The notes beneath the pieces were generated by a model that worked only from the letters and a program-made list of their open reading frames with translations, did not search any database and was not told where the DNA came from. Below, one piece after another: positions 12,901 through 24,900 of a DNA stretch of 64,000 nucleotides (position 1 is its first letter; each line of letters opens with the position of its first letter). Source of the stretch: Nymphaea colorata (lineage: Eukaryota; Streptophyta; Magnoliopsida; Nymphaeales; Nymphaeaceae). The position numbers were made by a program, and so were the translations under genes. The stretch spans positions 11,263,672 through 11,327,671 of the forward strand of contig NC_045144.1 in NCBI RefSeq assembly GCF_008831285.2, written 5' to 3'.

Positions 12901-15900
12901 TTTTTTGAAAAAAATTAAAACTTTAACTGCACGTGCTCCATTTCATTTTTAAAAGTGGTAGTTTTCGTAAGAAAAAATTTTGAAGGGCAGTTTTGAACTT
13001 TTTTTTTTCTTTTTAATATAGAAAGGCAAAAGAGGATTAGGGCTTTTAAGCCTTTTTTGCCTCCATGATAGGCTTTAGGGCCTTTGGTCATCAGTGCTCT
13101 TGAGAGAGTCAGAGAACTTGGAGACGTGAGAAGAAGAAGCCTGCATCCAGGGGTAGGTTTTATTTTTTGCAGTTTTTTTTTTTTTCGTTGTAGATTTTCC
13201 TTCACTCCCACCTGCTGCACTTTGCAGACACGTGGAATGCATACTTTGATTAGAGCCGAGGACATACCTGTTTGTGGATGCTGTTTGGAGTAGTTTCCAT
13301 GGAACAACCTATGTCGTGCGTTGTGGAGGAGTATAACAGTCATCAGGTACCCAATTGGTAGTCGTATGTGGACCAATTGAAGTTGGAAATAACAATAGTC
13401 ATTGGCTGTTTTCTTTGTTTTTGCTATTCAGAATTGTGCAGGTCACGTGATTTATGGGTTCTTCTTTGTTGCCTAGTTTGTGTCATTCTTGTGATTTTCT
13501 TGGACAGTGGAGATACATTTCACTGTTGTGGTTAAGTGTTGTGTCTTACACACACATATAGTGTAGGTTGGATTATATTTCTCTTTTTGAAAAATTTACT
13601 ATGGCTGATGGTAGTAAATCCGAAGGTTCTAATGAATACAAGATGGCTGAAAACTCCTTTTCTTAAGGAACCACAATCAAGCTGAATGTTTCCAATTATG
13701 AAATCTGATCTAGGGTGTTCATGATGTTTGTGGCAGGTCATAGGAAGAAATATGTTCTTGAAGAAAATGAACCTACTGAGAAGAAAGGTAAATATGCTGC
13801 ATGGGATGAAGATAATAACATTTTGATGTCGTGGATTATGAACAATGTGGAGTTTCATATAGCTCCAACAATTGCATACTGTACCAAGGCCAAAGATATG
13901 TGGTTTTCTTGAGGAAGACATATTCTCATGCTACTAATGTTATTAAGATTTTACAAGTGGAAGAGGAATTATACAAATTACAGCAAGGTGATCAAGACTT
14001 GTCATAATATTTTGCCACATTGACTGCTGCATATGAACGGTTAAAAGCCCTTCGCCCACCTTGCCAGCACTACTATGCATCACAGTTTGAATATGCTATA
14101 GTGGCAAAGTTTCTTTCTGGGTTATTTTCATAGTACTCTATGGCGAAGGCACAAATTCTCATAGGCAATGATCTTCCCGACTTAACAGATACATATAATA
14201 GGCTGAGTCGGCTTGCAGTCACTCTTTCTCAACCTACACATGACACACTGGTCTCTGCACTTGTGGTATTAGGAGGACGTGGCCATAGTTCCTATGTTGG
14301 AGCTAGGGGACATGGTGCAGGTCGCGACAGATATCAGTGTGCCTATTGTGACAAATTAGGTCATTTAGAGGGCCGATGTTGGGATAAGCATTCTCATCTC
14401 CATTCAGCTGGTCCACCAGGATGTGGTGGAGGTAGAATCACTGCAAACAAAGAGTCTTTTTCATCCCAAGCAGCTTCCTCACAGGCTACAACATCTATGG
14501 TCGAGCCTCCTACTTGTTCTCCTATACCTACATCATATTCCCTTAACTTAAGCAAGGATGAATGTGATCTTATTCTCGCTTAGAGATCCTCCTCTACATC
14601 TGCCTCCACTGCTGTAGTGGACTCGACTTTCTTTGTTGGTGCCCCTCCCAATAACCCAGGTATGATGTGGATGATTGATTCAGGAGCATCCGGATATTGT
14701 TGTTGTCAGCCACAAATTTTCGTCATTATTCAGGTTCTCTACACCACAGCATGTCAGGCTGGCTGATGGCAAGCTGTCCCCTATTTTGGACAGCGGTGAT
14801 ATCTGTATCCCACACTTTGGCACCATTACGCATGTGCTATATGCTCCTTGTTTTCTCATTAATCTGTTATATATTAAGCAACTGGCTAGTGACTTACAGT
14901 GTAGAGTCATTTTTTATCCTAGTTCATGTTTTCTTCATGGGAAGATGATTGGTGGCAGCCATGAATGTGAGAGACTCTATTTCCTTTCTATCCCAGTAGA
15001 TGTTGTTGCATCTTCCTTCACGTCGAGGACCTTTCCTTTGCAGTGGCACATCAGATTGGGTCATCTATCTATGTCCAAACTTTGTCACATGTTTCCAGAT
15101 ATTTTTGCGTCAAAGTCTTTCTTATGTGATGTATGCCAATTAGGCAAACATGCAAGGAGCAACTTTTCTTCGAGTTAGAGTCCATCTAGTCAAAGTCCTT
15201 TTGATCTCCTTTATGTCAATGTTTGGGATCCTAGTAGGGTTGCTTTCCGTTCAAGTTTCTGGTATTATCTTGTTTTGGTTGATGATTTTACTAGAGTCAA
15301 TTGGGTATTTTTGTTGCGGGAGAGATCTATTCTAAAGTTATTTGTATTCTTCAGAAATTTGTCAAGAAAACAAAAACTCAATTTGGTTTCATTGTCAAAA
15401 GTATTTGCACTGATAATGCTCTTGAATTCAAATCTACGGTCCTACTTCAATTTTATGCCAATTATGAAATTCGACCACAATATACATGTCCCTACACGTC
15501 ACAACAAAATGGTGTCACCGAATGCAAACATCGGCAACTCCTAAATGTGGCCCGCACTCTCATGTTGCATACTCATTTGCTCGCCTATTTTTGGTGTTAT
15601 GTTATTCTTACTGCATTCTACCTCACTAACAGATTGCCCTCGTCAGCCATCCAAAAACGCATTTCTATTCACATATTATATCCAAATCAACTGTTATTTC
15701 ACATACCTCCCAAAGTATTTGGATGCACTGTTTTGCACACATCTTAGGCCCAAACAAAAACAAACTTGCAGCCCAAACAATCAAATGTGTATTCATTAGA
15801 TATTCTACCAATCAAAAGGGATATTGGTGCTTTGATCCCCAGGCTAAGAAAGAGATTATCAGTGCGGATGTTACATTCTTTGAGTCTCGTCCTTCTCCTC

Positions 15901-18900
15901 TTTGAGTCCCACTATGTCTGAGATGTCAGTTTTTCTCTTCTCATTCCTCCAGTGTCACTTAAGTCTATTCCCTCCTCTCCACCTATGTCATGTAACTGTT
16001 TCCTTGATCCTCCATTAGTCTACTCTCGCCGTCAAGGCCTCTCTCCAAACCATCCATCAGAATCTTCTCAAGAGGCAAGTTCTACTAATAAGTCTGACTC
16101 AGACATAAATGATGACTAATCTGCAGATGATCTTCCTATTGCTATTCACAAGGGCCAGCGACAATGCACTATGCATCTGATTTCTAACTCTATTTCTATT
16201 GACGAGTTTGGTGCAGTTTGACTGGGCTATGTCTAGTCACATTATCCCTTCTTCTCACCACCAGGCCTTATTAGATTCACGGTAGAGGCAAGCCATGCAG
16301 GAGGAAATTGATGCTCCTATCTCTAGGGAGACTTAGAACTTGGTTGATCCACCGATGAATTGCGATGTTGTTGGCTCCAAATGGGTATTCACCATCAAGT
16401 ATCATTATGATGGTTCAGTAGAATGGTTCAAAGCACATTTTGTAGCTAAAGGCTATACACAGACTTATGGGGTTGACTTCTTTGAGATATTTTTGCTCGT
16501 GGCATAGTTAGGTATTTGCCTAATTATTTCTCTAGCTATCCAGGGGGATTGGCTTTTATTTCAACTTTATGTGAAAAATGTCTTTCTATATGGAGATCTC
16601 TCTGAAACTGTCTATATACAACAGCCACCTGGTTTTGAGCGACAACGGAAGTGTTCCAAGGTATGCAAACTCAAAAATGTCATTTATGGACTTAAACAGG
16701 ATCCTCGTGCATGGTTCCATAAGCTAATAGAAGTTGTATCTAAGTGTGGATTTCAAAGATCCCAGCTTGATCACTCGTTGTTCATCAAGCGAGGCACATC
16801 CGGTATAGTGATACTAATTGTGTGTGTTAATGATATTGTTCTCACCAGGGAATGTAACCAAGAGATAACCTAGGCAAAGGAATTCCTACAAAAGCACTTT
16901 GTCACAAAAGATCTTGGCCAACTCTATTGTTTCCTTCGTATTGAAGTGACTCGTAGTAGTAAAGGGGTAGTAGTGTCTCAAAGAAAATATGTTATTGATC
17001 TTTTGCAGGAAATAGGTTTATTGGGAGCCAAACTTGCCACACTTCCTATGAGTCCACGAGTTCATATTCATGACGATGAATCAGAGACTATTGACTCTAG
17101 ATAATATAAATCTCTGATAGGGAAACTTTTATATTTGACTATCACTCGGCCTGACATTAGCTTTGTTGTGAATAAACTAAGTCAATTCATGGAAAAACCT
17201 TGAAAGGTTCATTGGGAAGCTGCATTAATGGTAGTGAGATGCTGAAAATCGGCTCCTGGGGAAGGGGTTATGGTTCAAAAAGGGAGAATGTATTGACATA
17301 GAAGTCTTCAGTGATGCTGATTATACATGATTTGTGGATGACAGGAAATCTTCTACAGGTTTTTGTGTCTTTGTTGGAGGTTGTAGAAATAATAGATGCA
17401 CAAGAATCAAAGATCAAACACAGATGTAACGTAGAAAACCCTCAACTAGAGGGAAAAAACCACGGGTGAGGAGGTCTGGTGCCCACTAGCTGCCAAACTC
17501 TCTCTCTCTTAGAAACTTCATTAACTTTCAAGATTATGGTTTACAATGGTATAAGTATGCCCAAACTAGGACACAATGGATCGGGTCTAGACCCGGACCC
17601 ATACATCAAGATCCGTCAACACTCCCCCTCAAGTTGGGCATACATATCAAACATGCCCAACTTGGATACATTTCTCTCAAATGGAGTTACATGTAAAGCT
17701 TTAGTTAGAATATCAGCAGTTTGGTCTTTAGACTTCATGTATGGTAATGTTAACTCTCTGGCATCAATTCTTTCTTTGATGAAGTGACGGTCATTCTCAA
17801 CATGCTTTGTTCGATCATGAAGCACTGGATTGTTAGCCAAGTTAATCGCAGACTTGTTATCACAATACATCCTCATAAGCTCTTCAATCTCTATCCCAAT
17901 ATCAGTCAGCAAGATCTTTAGCCACAACAACTCTGATACTCCAGTAGCAACTGCCCTATATTCAGCCTCTGCACTTGAGCAGGAACAGACATCTTGTCTC
18001 TTGCTTGTCCAAACAACTAGATTTCCCCCCAAGTAAACGCAGTACCCTGAAGTAGATCTCCCGGTGTCAACACAGCCTGCCCAGTCTGCATCAGAATACC
18101 CCTCAATTTCTATAGACCTTTGTTTCACATATAGAAGTCCCTTGCCAGGATTCTTCTTCAAGTAACACAGGATTCTATCTACAGCCTTCAAGTGCGCATT
18201 TGTAGGTGCATGCATAAACTGGCTCATCACATTTACAGCAAAGGTGATATCCGGTCTAGTCAGAGTGAGGTATATCAATCTATCAACTAGACAAGACATT
18301 GATATCTCCCTTTAGCTTCTTCACACAAAAGTTCTCCATCCTTGCTACCGAGTTTGTGCCCAACATCCAGAGGAGTAGAAGCTGGCTTGCATCCCAGTTT
18401 TCCTGTCTCCTTCAGTAAATCCAAGGTATACTTCCTTTGATTAAGCACAAGAGTTGTACCTAATCTGACAATTTCAATACCAAGGAAATACTTCAGCTGG
18501 CCAAGGTCCTTGAGATCAAATTCAGCCGATAGTAAACCCTTTAATCTTGCTATCTCTTTTTCATCATTACTTGTAACAATCATATCATCAACATAAACCA
18601 GCAGTAGAGTAACTTTACCCTCTATCCTTTTTATAAACAGGGTATGATCTCCATTTCCTTGTTTGTAGCCATGCTTCTTCATAACAAGTCTCAGACGTTC
18701 AAACCATGCTCGGGGAGACTGTTTGAGCTCATACAAAGTCTTCTTCAGTAACATATATACTTCCTCTTCGAGATCTCCATTGAGAAAGACATTTTTAACA
18801 TCGAGTTGGCACATCTCCCAACCCTTCAGTATCGCCAAAGAAATAATAACTCTAACAGTCTTCATCTTCGCAACTGGGGCAAACATCTCTAAGTAGTCGA

Positions 18901-21900
18901 TCCCATATTTCTGACTGAACCCCTTGGCCACCAGACGTGCTTTGTACCTTCAATCTTCCCATCTGGTTTGTACTTAATGGTGTAGACCCACTTTGACCCC
19001 ACCAAATGAGTTGCTTCAGAAATCTCTACCACCTCCCATGTCTGATTTAAGGCCTCCATCTCTTCTTGCACAGCATGAGTCCACTTGGGGTCACTCTGAA
19101 CCTCTGTAACATTCCTGGGAATCACAGCCACAGACAAGGAGGATACAAAACATTTGTAGTCAGTGCTCAATCTAGAATAAGATACAAAGTTACCAATAGG
19201 GTGTTGGGTACATGACCTGACACCCTTTCTCAGGGCAATGGGAAGATCCTCCTTTTCATTTCCTGTCTGACTTTCTCTCTCAACAGGTTGCTTCTGAGCA
19301 TGACTTGGGTCATCCAAGGAAGAAGTAGGATTGAGATTTGGAGTGGACTTCTCACCATCAATCACCTTGTCAGTACAAACTCTTCTCCTAGAATACACAT
19401 GCCCAAATAGACGATTGCATTCTTTTTTTGTCTCCATAGGACACTCTCCCTTCTTTCCCTGTTCATGTACCTCAATAGATGTCCCATCTCCTTCTTTTCC
19501 AAGCACCTCGACAGATGGATTCTCTTCGCGCCTGTAATCCAGAAAATCTGTAAACTGAATTTCCTGACTTGGAGAATACTCTTCCTTAGTGTTAAGACGT
19601 GTTTATACTCAGTATTAGGCTTGAGAGGGCACTTGTGTAATAATGTTTCTTTTAATGACTTTCTTGTAACTTATCCCTCTCCTCTAGTCTATATAAAGAG
19701 GAGTTAGGGATTCTTTCGAGGAAAATCAAAGATTAGTTCTCTTAACTTTATCATGGTATCAGAGCTCCAGCCGTCTCCTCCTCAGCGAGTTGTCGCCGAC
19801 TGAGCGGCGCCGCCGCCGCCTCATCGGCGTCAGTCGCCGCCGCCGCCCTTTGCCGCCCTGTCCATTGCCGCCTCGCCCTTTGCCGCCCTGTCCATTGCCG
19901 CCTGATCCATCCCTGCTGCCCCTCGTCGCCCTACCCATTGTCTGCCTGCGCCGCCTCCGCCTGTGCCTCCTGCGCCCGTCCGCCTGCGCCCGTCTGCTTG
20001 CGCCGCCGCCTCCGCCTGTGCCTCCTGCGCCCGTCTGCCTGCGCCCGTCCGCCTACGCCACCGCCGCCCGTCTGCCTGCGCCCGTCTCCCTGCGCCCGTC
20101 CTCCTGCGCCCGTCCGCCTGCGCCGCCGCCGCCCGTCTGCCTTCGCCGCCGCCTCAACGCTGATTTTTTCCTCTCTGCGTCTCTCCGCTGCACGCTGCTC
20201 CGCCGCTGTTCCGCCGCTGCTCTGCCCGTGGTTCTGCACGCTGATTTTCTTCTCACCGTCGTCTCTGGTATCTCTCTTCGTTCAGCTCTGCTGTTGCCTC
20301 TTCTCGCCGATCGGACTTCTGGATTGCTACCTGCGTTAACTACATATTGCTTCATGATCAGCATGTTGTCTTTCGATATGTGATTGTATTCTTTTGCCTG
20401 CACTTCCTATTCCGTGGCTCGGTTTCCTCCTTTGTGTTGAAAGATGTCTGAAATTAGTAGTGGCGCTAATACCTCTTCCTTTGTATCGTCGGGAGAGATG
20501 AAGAGTTCCCCATTTTCCAGCATTATCACCAAAATGGATGGGGGTAATTACGAGATGTGGGCCATGCAAGTAAAAAGAACTTTGATCGCCCATGAGAAGG
20601 AACATCTCATATTGGAGCCCGAGCCCGTACAGAAGGTAGGAAAATATACTACTTGGTTTAAAGATAATTCATTGGTTATGGTATGGATTGTTGGTACTCT
20701 CTCACAAGAAATTGCAAATGAAGTCTTGCACAAGGACAGTGCAAAGGATATGTGGGATTCCCTTGCTGCCACTTATTCACAGGCAAGAAATGAAACGCGC
20801 ATTATGCAGCTTCATCATGATATCCATCAGATGCGCCAAGATGGCAGACCTCTTCACACTTATTATTCTAGTCTCAAGTCCATGTTTGAGAGACTGAATA
20901 GCTACTTTCCCGCATGCAAGTGTGAACAACAAAAGGCATACAGAGATATGCTTATGGTAGGGGTCTTTCTTTCTGGTTTAGACTCTGTTTATGAATCCGC
21001 AAAGAACCAAATGCTTACTAGTCCCTCGATTCCTCCTATTGATGAGGCTTACAGTAGGCTCAGCAGAATTCCGATCTCTGCATCGACTGTTCCTGATACC
21101 ACTTCTGCTATGCTTGCTACTCGTGGCAGAGGAGGACCCTTTTTTGCCAGAGGAAGAGGGGGCCGTGGCTGTGGCAATACCCCTTCGCGCCCTGTATGTC
21201 AGTTTTGTCACCGCATTGGTCATACTGTGGATAAGTGTTGGCAGAAACATGGTCGTCCAGCTTTTGCAAATCAGACTGTATCTACTGATTCTCCTGAGCA
21301 GCCTAAGCCTCAGCACATGGTATCCTCCAGTGAGTTGCATGTAGATGACATTCTCTCTCAGTTGAGGCACTTGATTGGCGACAGCGCCCATCCATCCCCT
21401 GGTCCGACCACTTCTACTGTTCCTACCGCTGCGAGTGCTTCTTCATCTGGTATGTATTCTGCTTGTACAGTCTGCTCTCCTCCTGACACTACAGATTGGC
21501 TTATTGATTCTGGTGCATCGACACATCTCTGTGGGGATAAGATGCAATTCACCTCTTACGTCCCTACTCCACCGGGTCGTTCGGTTATTCTAGCAGATGG
21601 AAAAGATTCACCAGTTGTTGGACATGGAGAGGTCCAACTTACTTCATCATTGCCGCTGCAGCACGTTCTTCATGCACCAGAATTCCCCCATAGCCTACTT
21701 TCTATCAGTCAGATTACCAGAGAATTAAATTGTCGTGCTATATTTGACTCTTCCTCTCTTGTGTTTCAGGATATACTGACGGGCAGGGTGATTGGCAGTG
21801 GCCGTGAACAGGGAGGTCTCTACAGGCTAGTGCACTCCTTTCCCTTTGCTGGATCTACCTCGTCGGGGTCGTCCTCATCCTCGGCTTATACTTGGCATTT

Positions 21901-24900
21901 ACGTTTTGGACATCTCCCGTTTCAGAAACTGCTGCATGTTCTCCCTCAGCTGTCTCATAAGTCGTCTTTTCAATGTGAGTCTTGTCAGTTAGGCAAACAC
22001 CATCGGTCATCCTTTCCTCCGCGGTCTAGTAGAAGTAGCCACTCTGTGTTTGAGTTACTTCATTTTGATGTTTGGGGCCCGAGTCGTACTCCTGACCTTC
22101 AGGGTCATCGGTATTATCTTGTTGTTGTTGATGATTACAGTCGTGTTAGTTGGGTTTTTCTTATGAAACACAAATCTGAAGCGGGTCATGTAATCAAAAA
22201 TTTTATCAATGAAATTCTGACTCAGTTTGATACTTGTGTCAAGATTGTGCGCTCTGACAATGCTCTTGAGTTCTGTGCTTCCTCTTTAGAACAATTTTTC
22301 AGGGATAAGGGTATCATTCACCAAACTTCTTGTGCCTATACCTCTCAACAAAACGGGGTTGCTGAAAGAAAACACCGCCATATTCTTGATGTCGCCAGAA
22401 CCATTATCATACACAGCCATGTTCCCCATTCTTATTGGGGAGATGCTGTTCTTACAGCATGCTATCTTATTAATCGCATGCCGTCATCCGTGTTGGGAGA
22501 TCTTATTCCTTTCTCTGTTCTTTTTCCTGACAGAGAATTGTTTTCTGTTGCACCTCGTATTTTTGGATGTGTTGCCTTTGTTCAGTTACTTGGTCCTGGG
22601 CGAGATAAGTTATCCCCTCGGGCTATCAAAACGATCTTTGTTGGTTATTCCCGCACTCAAAAGGGATATCGTTGTTATGATCCTTCTACTCGTCGATATT
22701 ATGTGAGTGCTGATGTTACATTTTTTGAGTCCACCTCTTATTTCTCTCCCAATGGAACTCAATTAAGGGTGCCTGAATTTAGTGATGAAGTCCACCTTCC
22801 TTTACCTCTCATGAGTTATCCACAACCCGTTGCTTCGCGTTTTGGGGCTATCTACCAACGTCGCACTAAACCTGTTCAACCTGCCCCCTGTGCTCCTGTG
22901 CCTTCACCCAGCATGCCCAAGGTACTTCCTGAACACACCAATCCTGCTGACCATTCTTTATGTGATGATGCCACAGGGGACTCTCCAGAGCATGCTACTG
23001 GTCCTCATATTAATGAACTTGATATGCCTATTGCTCAAAGGAAAGGCAAACGCAGTTGCACTATGCATCCTCTCTCTGGTCATTTGTCCATGGCTCGACT
23101 CACTCCTACTTACCGCCAGTTTGTCAAGGGACTGTCGGTTGTAGCTCTTCCACAGACTCCTATGGACGCTCTTTCTGATCCCAAATGGGCCGCAGCTATG
23201 CAAGAAGAGATGGATGCCCTTCAGTCTAGAGGCACCTGGACACTAGTTACTCCTTCATCTGATGCAGCTATTGTTGGTTGTCGATGGGTATTTACTGTTA
23301 AATACAGAGCAGATGGCAGCATTGAGAGATATAAGGCTCGCTTGGTTGCAAAAGGCTATACTCAGACTTATGGGGTTGATTATTATGATACCTTCTCTCC
23401 TGTGGCACGACATGCTTCTTTACGGGTTCTTCTCGCTGTTGCCGTCAGCAAGAATTGGTCTCTATCACAGCTTGATGTCAAAAATGCCTTTCTGTATGGT
23501 GACCTACATGAAGAAGTGTATATGCAGCAACCACCAGGGTTTGTTGCTGAGGGGGAGTGTCAGAAAGTGTGTAGATTGAGAAAGGCAATTTATGGTCTGA
23601 AACAAAGTCCTCGAGCTTGGTTTCAAAAATTATCAGAGAATATTGAGTATGAGGGCTTCAGACGTTCTTCGGCTGATCATTCCCTTTTTGTCAAGAAAAC
23701 TTCTACAGGTACAGTGATAGTTCTTGTCTATGTTGATGATATCATTGTTACAGGGGATGATATTCAGGGGATTTCCAACATCAAGGGCGTCCTTGGACGA
23801 CACTTTGTCACCAAGGATCTTGGTGAGCTACGCTATTTCCTAGGTATTGAGTTTGCCAGAAATCAGAAGGGTCTTATCATGTGCCAAAGGAAATACGTTA
23901 CTGATGTCTTGCAAGAGACAGGTATGCTAGGATGTCGACCTGCCTCTACACCCATGGACATCAATACTCGCTTGTATGATGATGATACTGAAGATGTTGA
24001 TGCTAGACAATATAGAGGGATTGTTGGGAAGCTCCTATATATCACTGTTACTCGACCTGATATTGCCTATGCTGTCAGCAGAGTGAGTCAATTTATGGAT
24101 AAGCCCAAGAAAGTCCATTGGGATGCTGCCATGATGATTCTCAGGTATCTGAAAAATTCACCAGGAATGGGACTCTTCTTTCAAAATGGTACATCTCTCA
24201 CTATATCTGTGTATGTTGATGCTGATTATGCGGGATGTCACCTTGACAGAAAATCCACTACTGGGTTTTGTGTGTTTATTGGATCCAACTTGGTTACATG
24301 GAAGAGTAAGAAGCAGACAGTGGTTGCCAGATCAAGTGCAGAATCTGAGTATAGAGCTATGGCTCAGGCTACTGCTGAAGTTATGTGGGTTAGATCTCTG
24401 ATGTTGGATCTTACTGTGGAAGTGCCTCTTCCTATGCAATTGTTAGGTGATAACAAAGCTGCTCTGTTTATTGCTAATAATCCTGCTTTCCATGAGAGAA
24501 CCAAGCATGTTGAAGTAGATTGTCACTATACCAGAGACATGATTCAAAAGGGGTTTGTAAGCACCTCCCATATTTCAACTACAGGGCAAACTGCTGATAT
24601 TTTTACTAAAGCTCTTGCAAGAGGACCATTCCAAAGTTGTTGTTCCAAGTTGAGCTTGTTTGACATATACGCTCCAACTTGAGGGGGAGTGTTAAGACGT
24701 GTTTATACTCAGTATTAGGCTTGAGAGGGCACTTGTGTAATAATGTTTCTTTTAATGACTTTCTTGTAACTTATCCCTCTCCTCTAGTCTATATAAAGAG
24801 GAGTTAGGGATTCTTTCGAGGAAAATCAAAGATTAGTTCTCTTAACTTTATCACTTAGACATTGACTTCTCCCCCGGAAGAGAATTCTCACCAAAATAAG

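Larger units (their letters stand above)
13601..17381 (+). mobile_element. Ty1/copia relic (family C), interrupted at 17381
   Basis: Order on the plus strand is gag, zinc knuckle, protease, integrase, RT and RNase H, typical of copia. At 17381, inside RNase H after [10 protein letters not shown], the LTR of a minus-strand copia begins. The missing RNase H end and 3' LTR do not reappear on the far side near 27420, so they have been lost. Many stops and frameshifts show this is an old copy. Confidence 0.85.
19590..24853 (+). mobile_element. Complete, apparently young Ty1/copia retrotransposon (family B)
   Basis: The 5264-bp element has 164-bp LTRs at 19590-19753 and 24690-24853 that I read as identical at every base. 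A 5-bp target-site duplication, cttag, is at 19585-19589 and 24854-24858. It has a primer site, a long GC-rich leader, a single uninterrupted 1412-codon gag-pol and a polypurine tract. All structural requirements for an autonomous element are present. It lies inside the minus copia at 17.4-27.4 kb, at the junction of integrase and RT. A relative from the same family is at 61962-64000. Confidence 0.97.

Noticed and set aside
12915-13376. Minus ORF of 153 codons
   Set aside because: Lys-rich low complexity over a poly-A/T region; no family resemblance and not in phase with neighbouring host exons.
19790-20403. Pro/Arg/Ala-rich ORFs in three frames
   Set aside because: GC-rich retrotransposon leader with tandem repeats; no domain, and the real gag starts at 20444.
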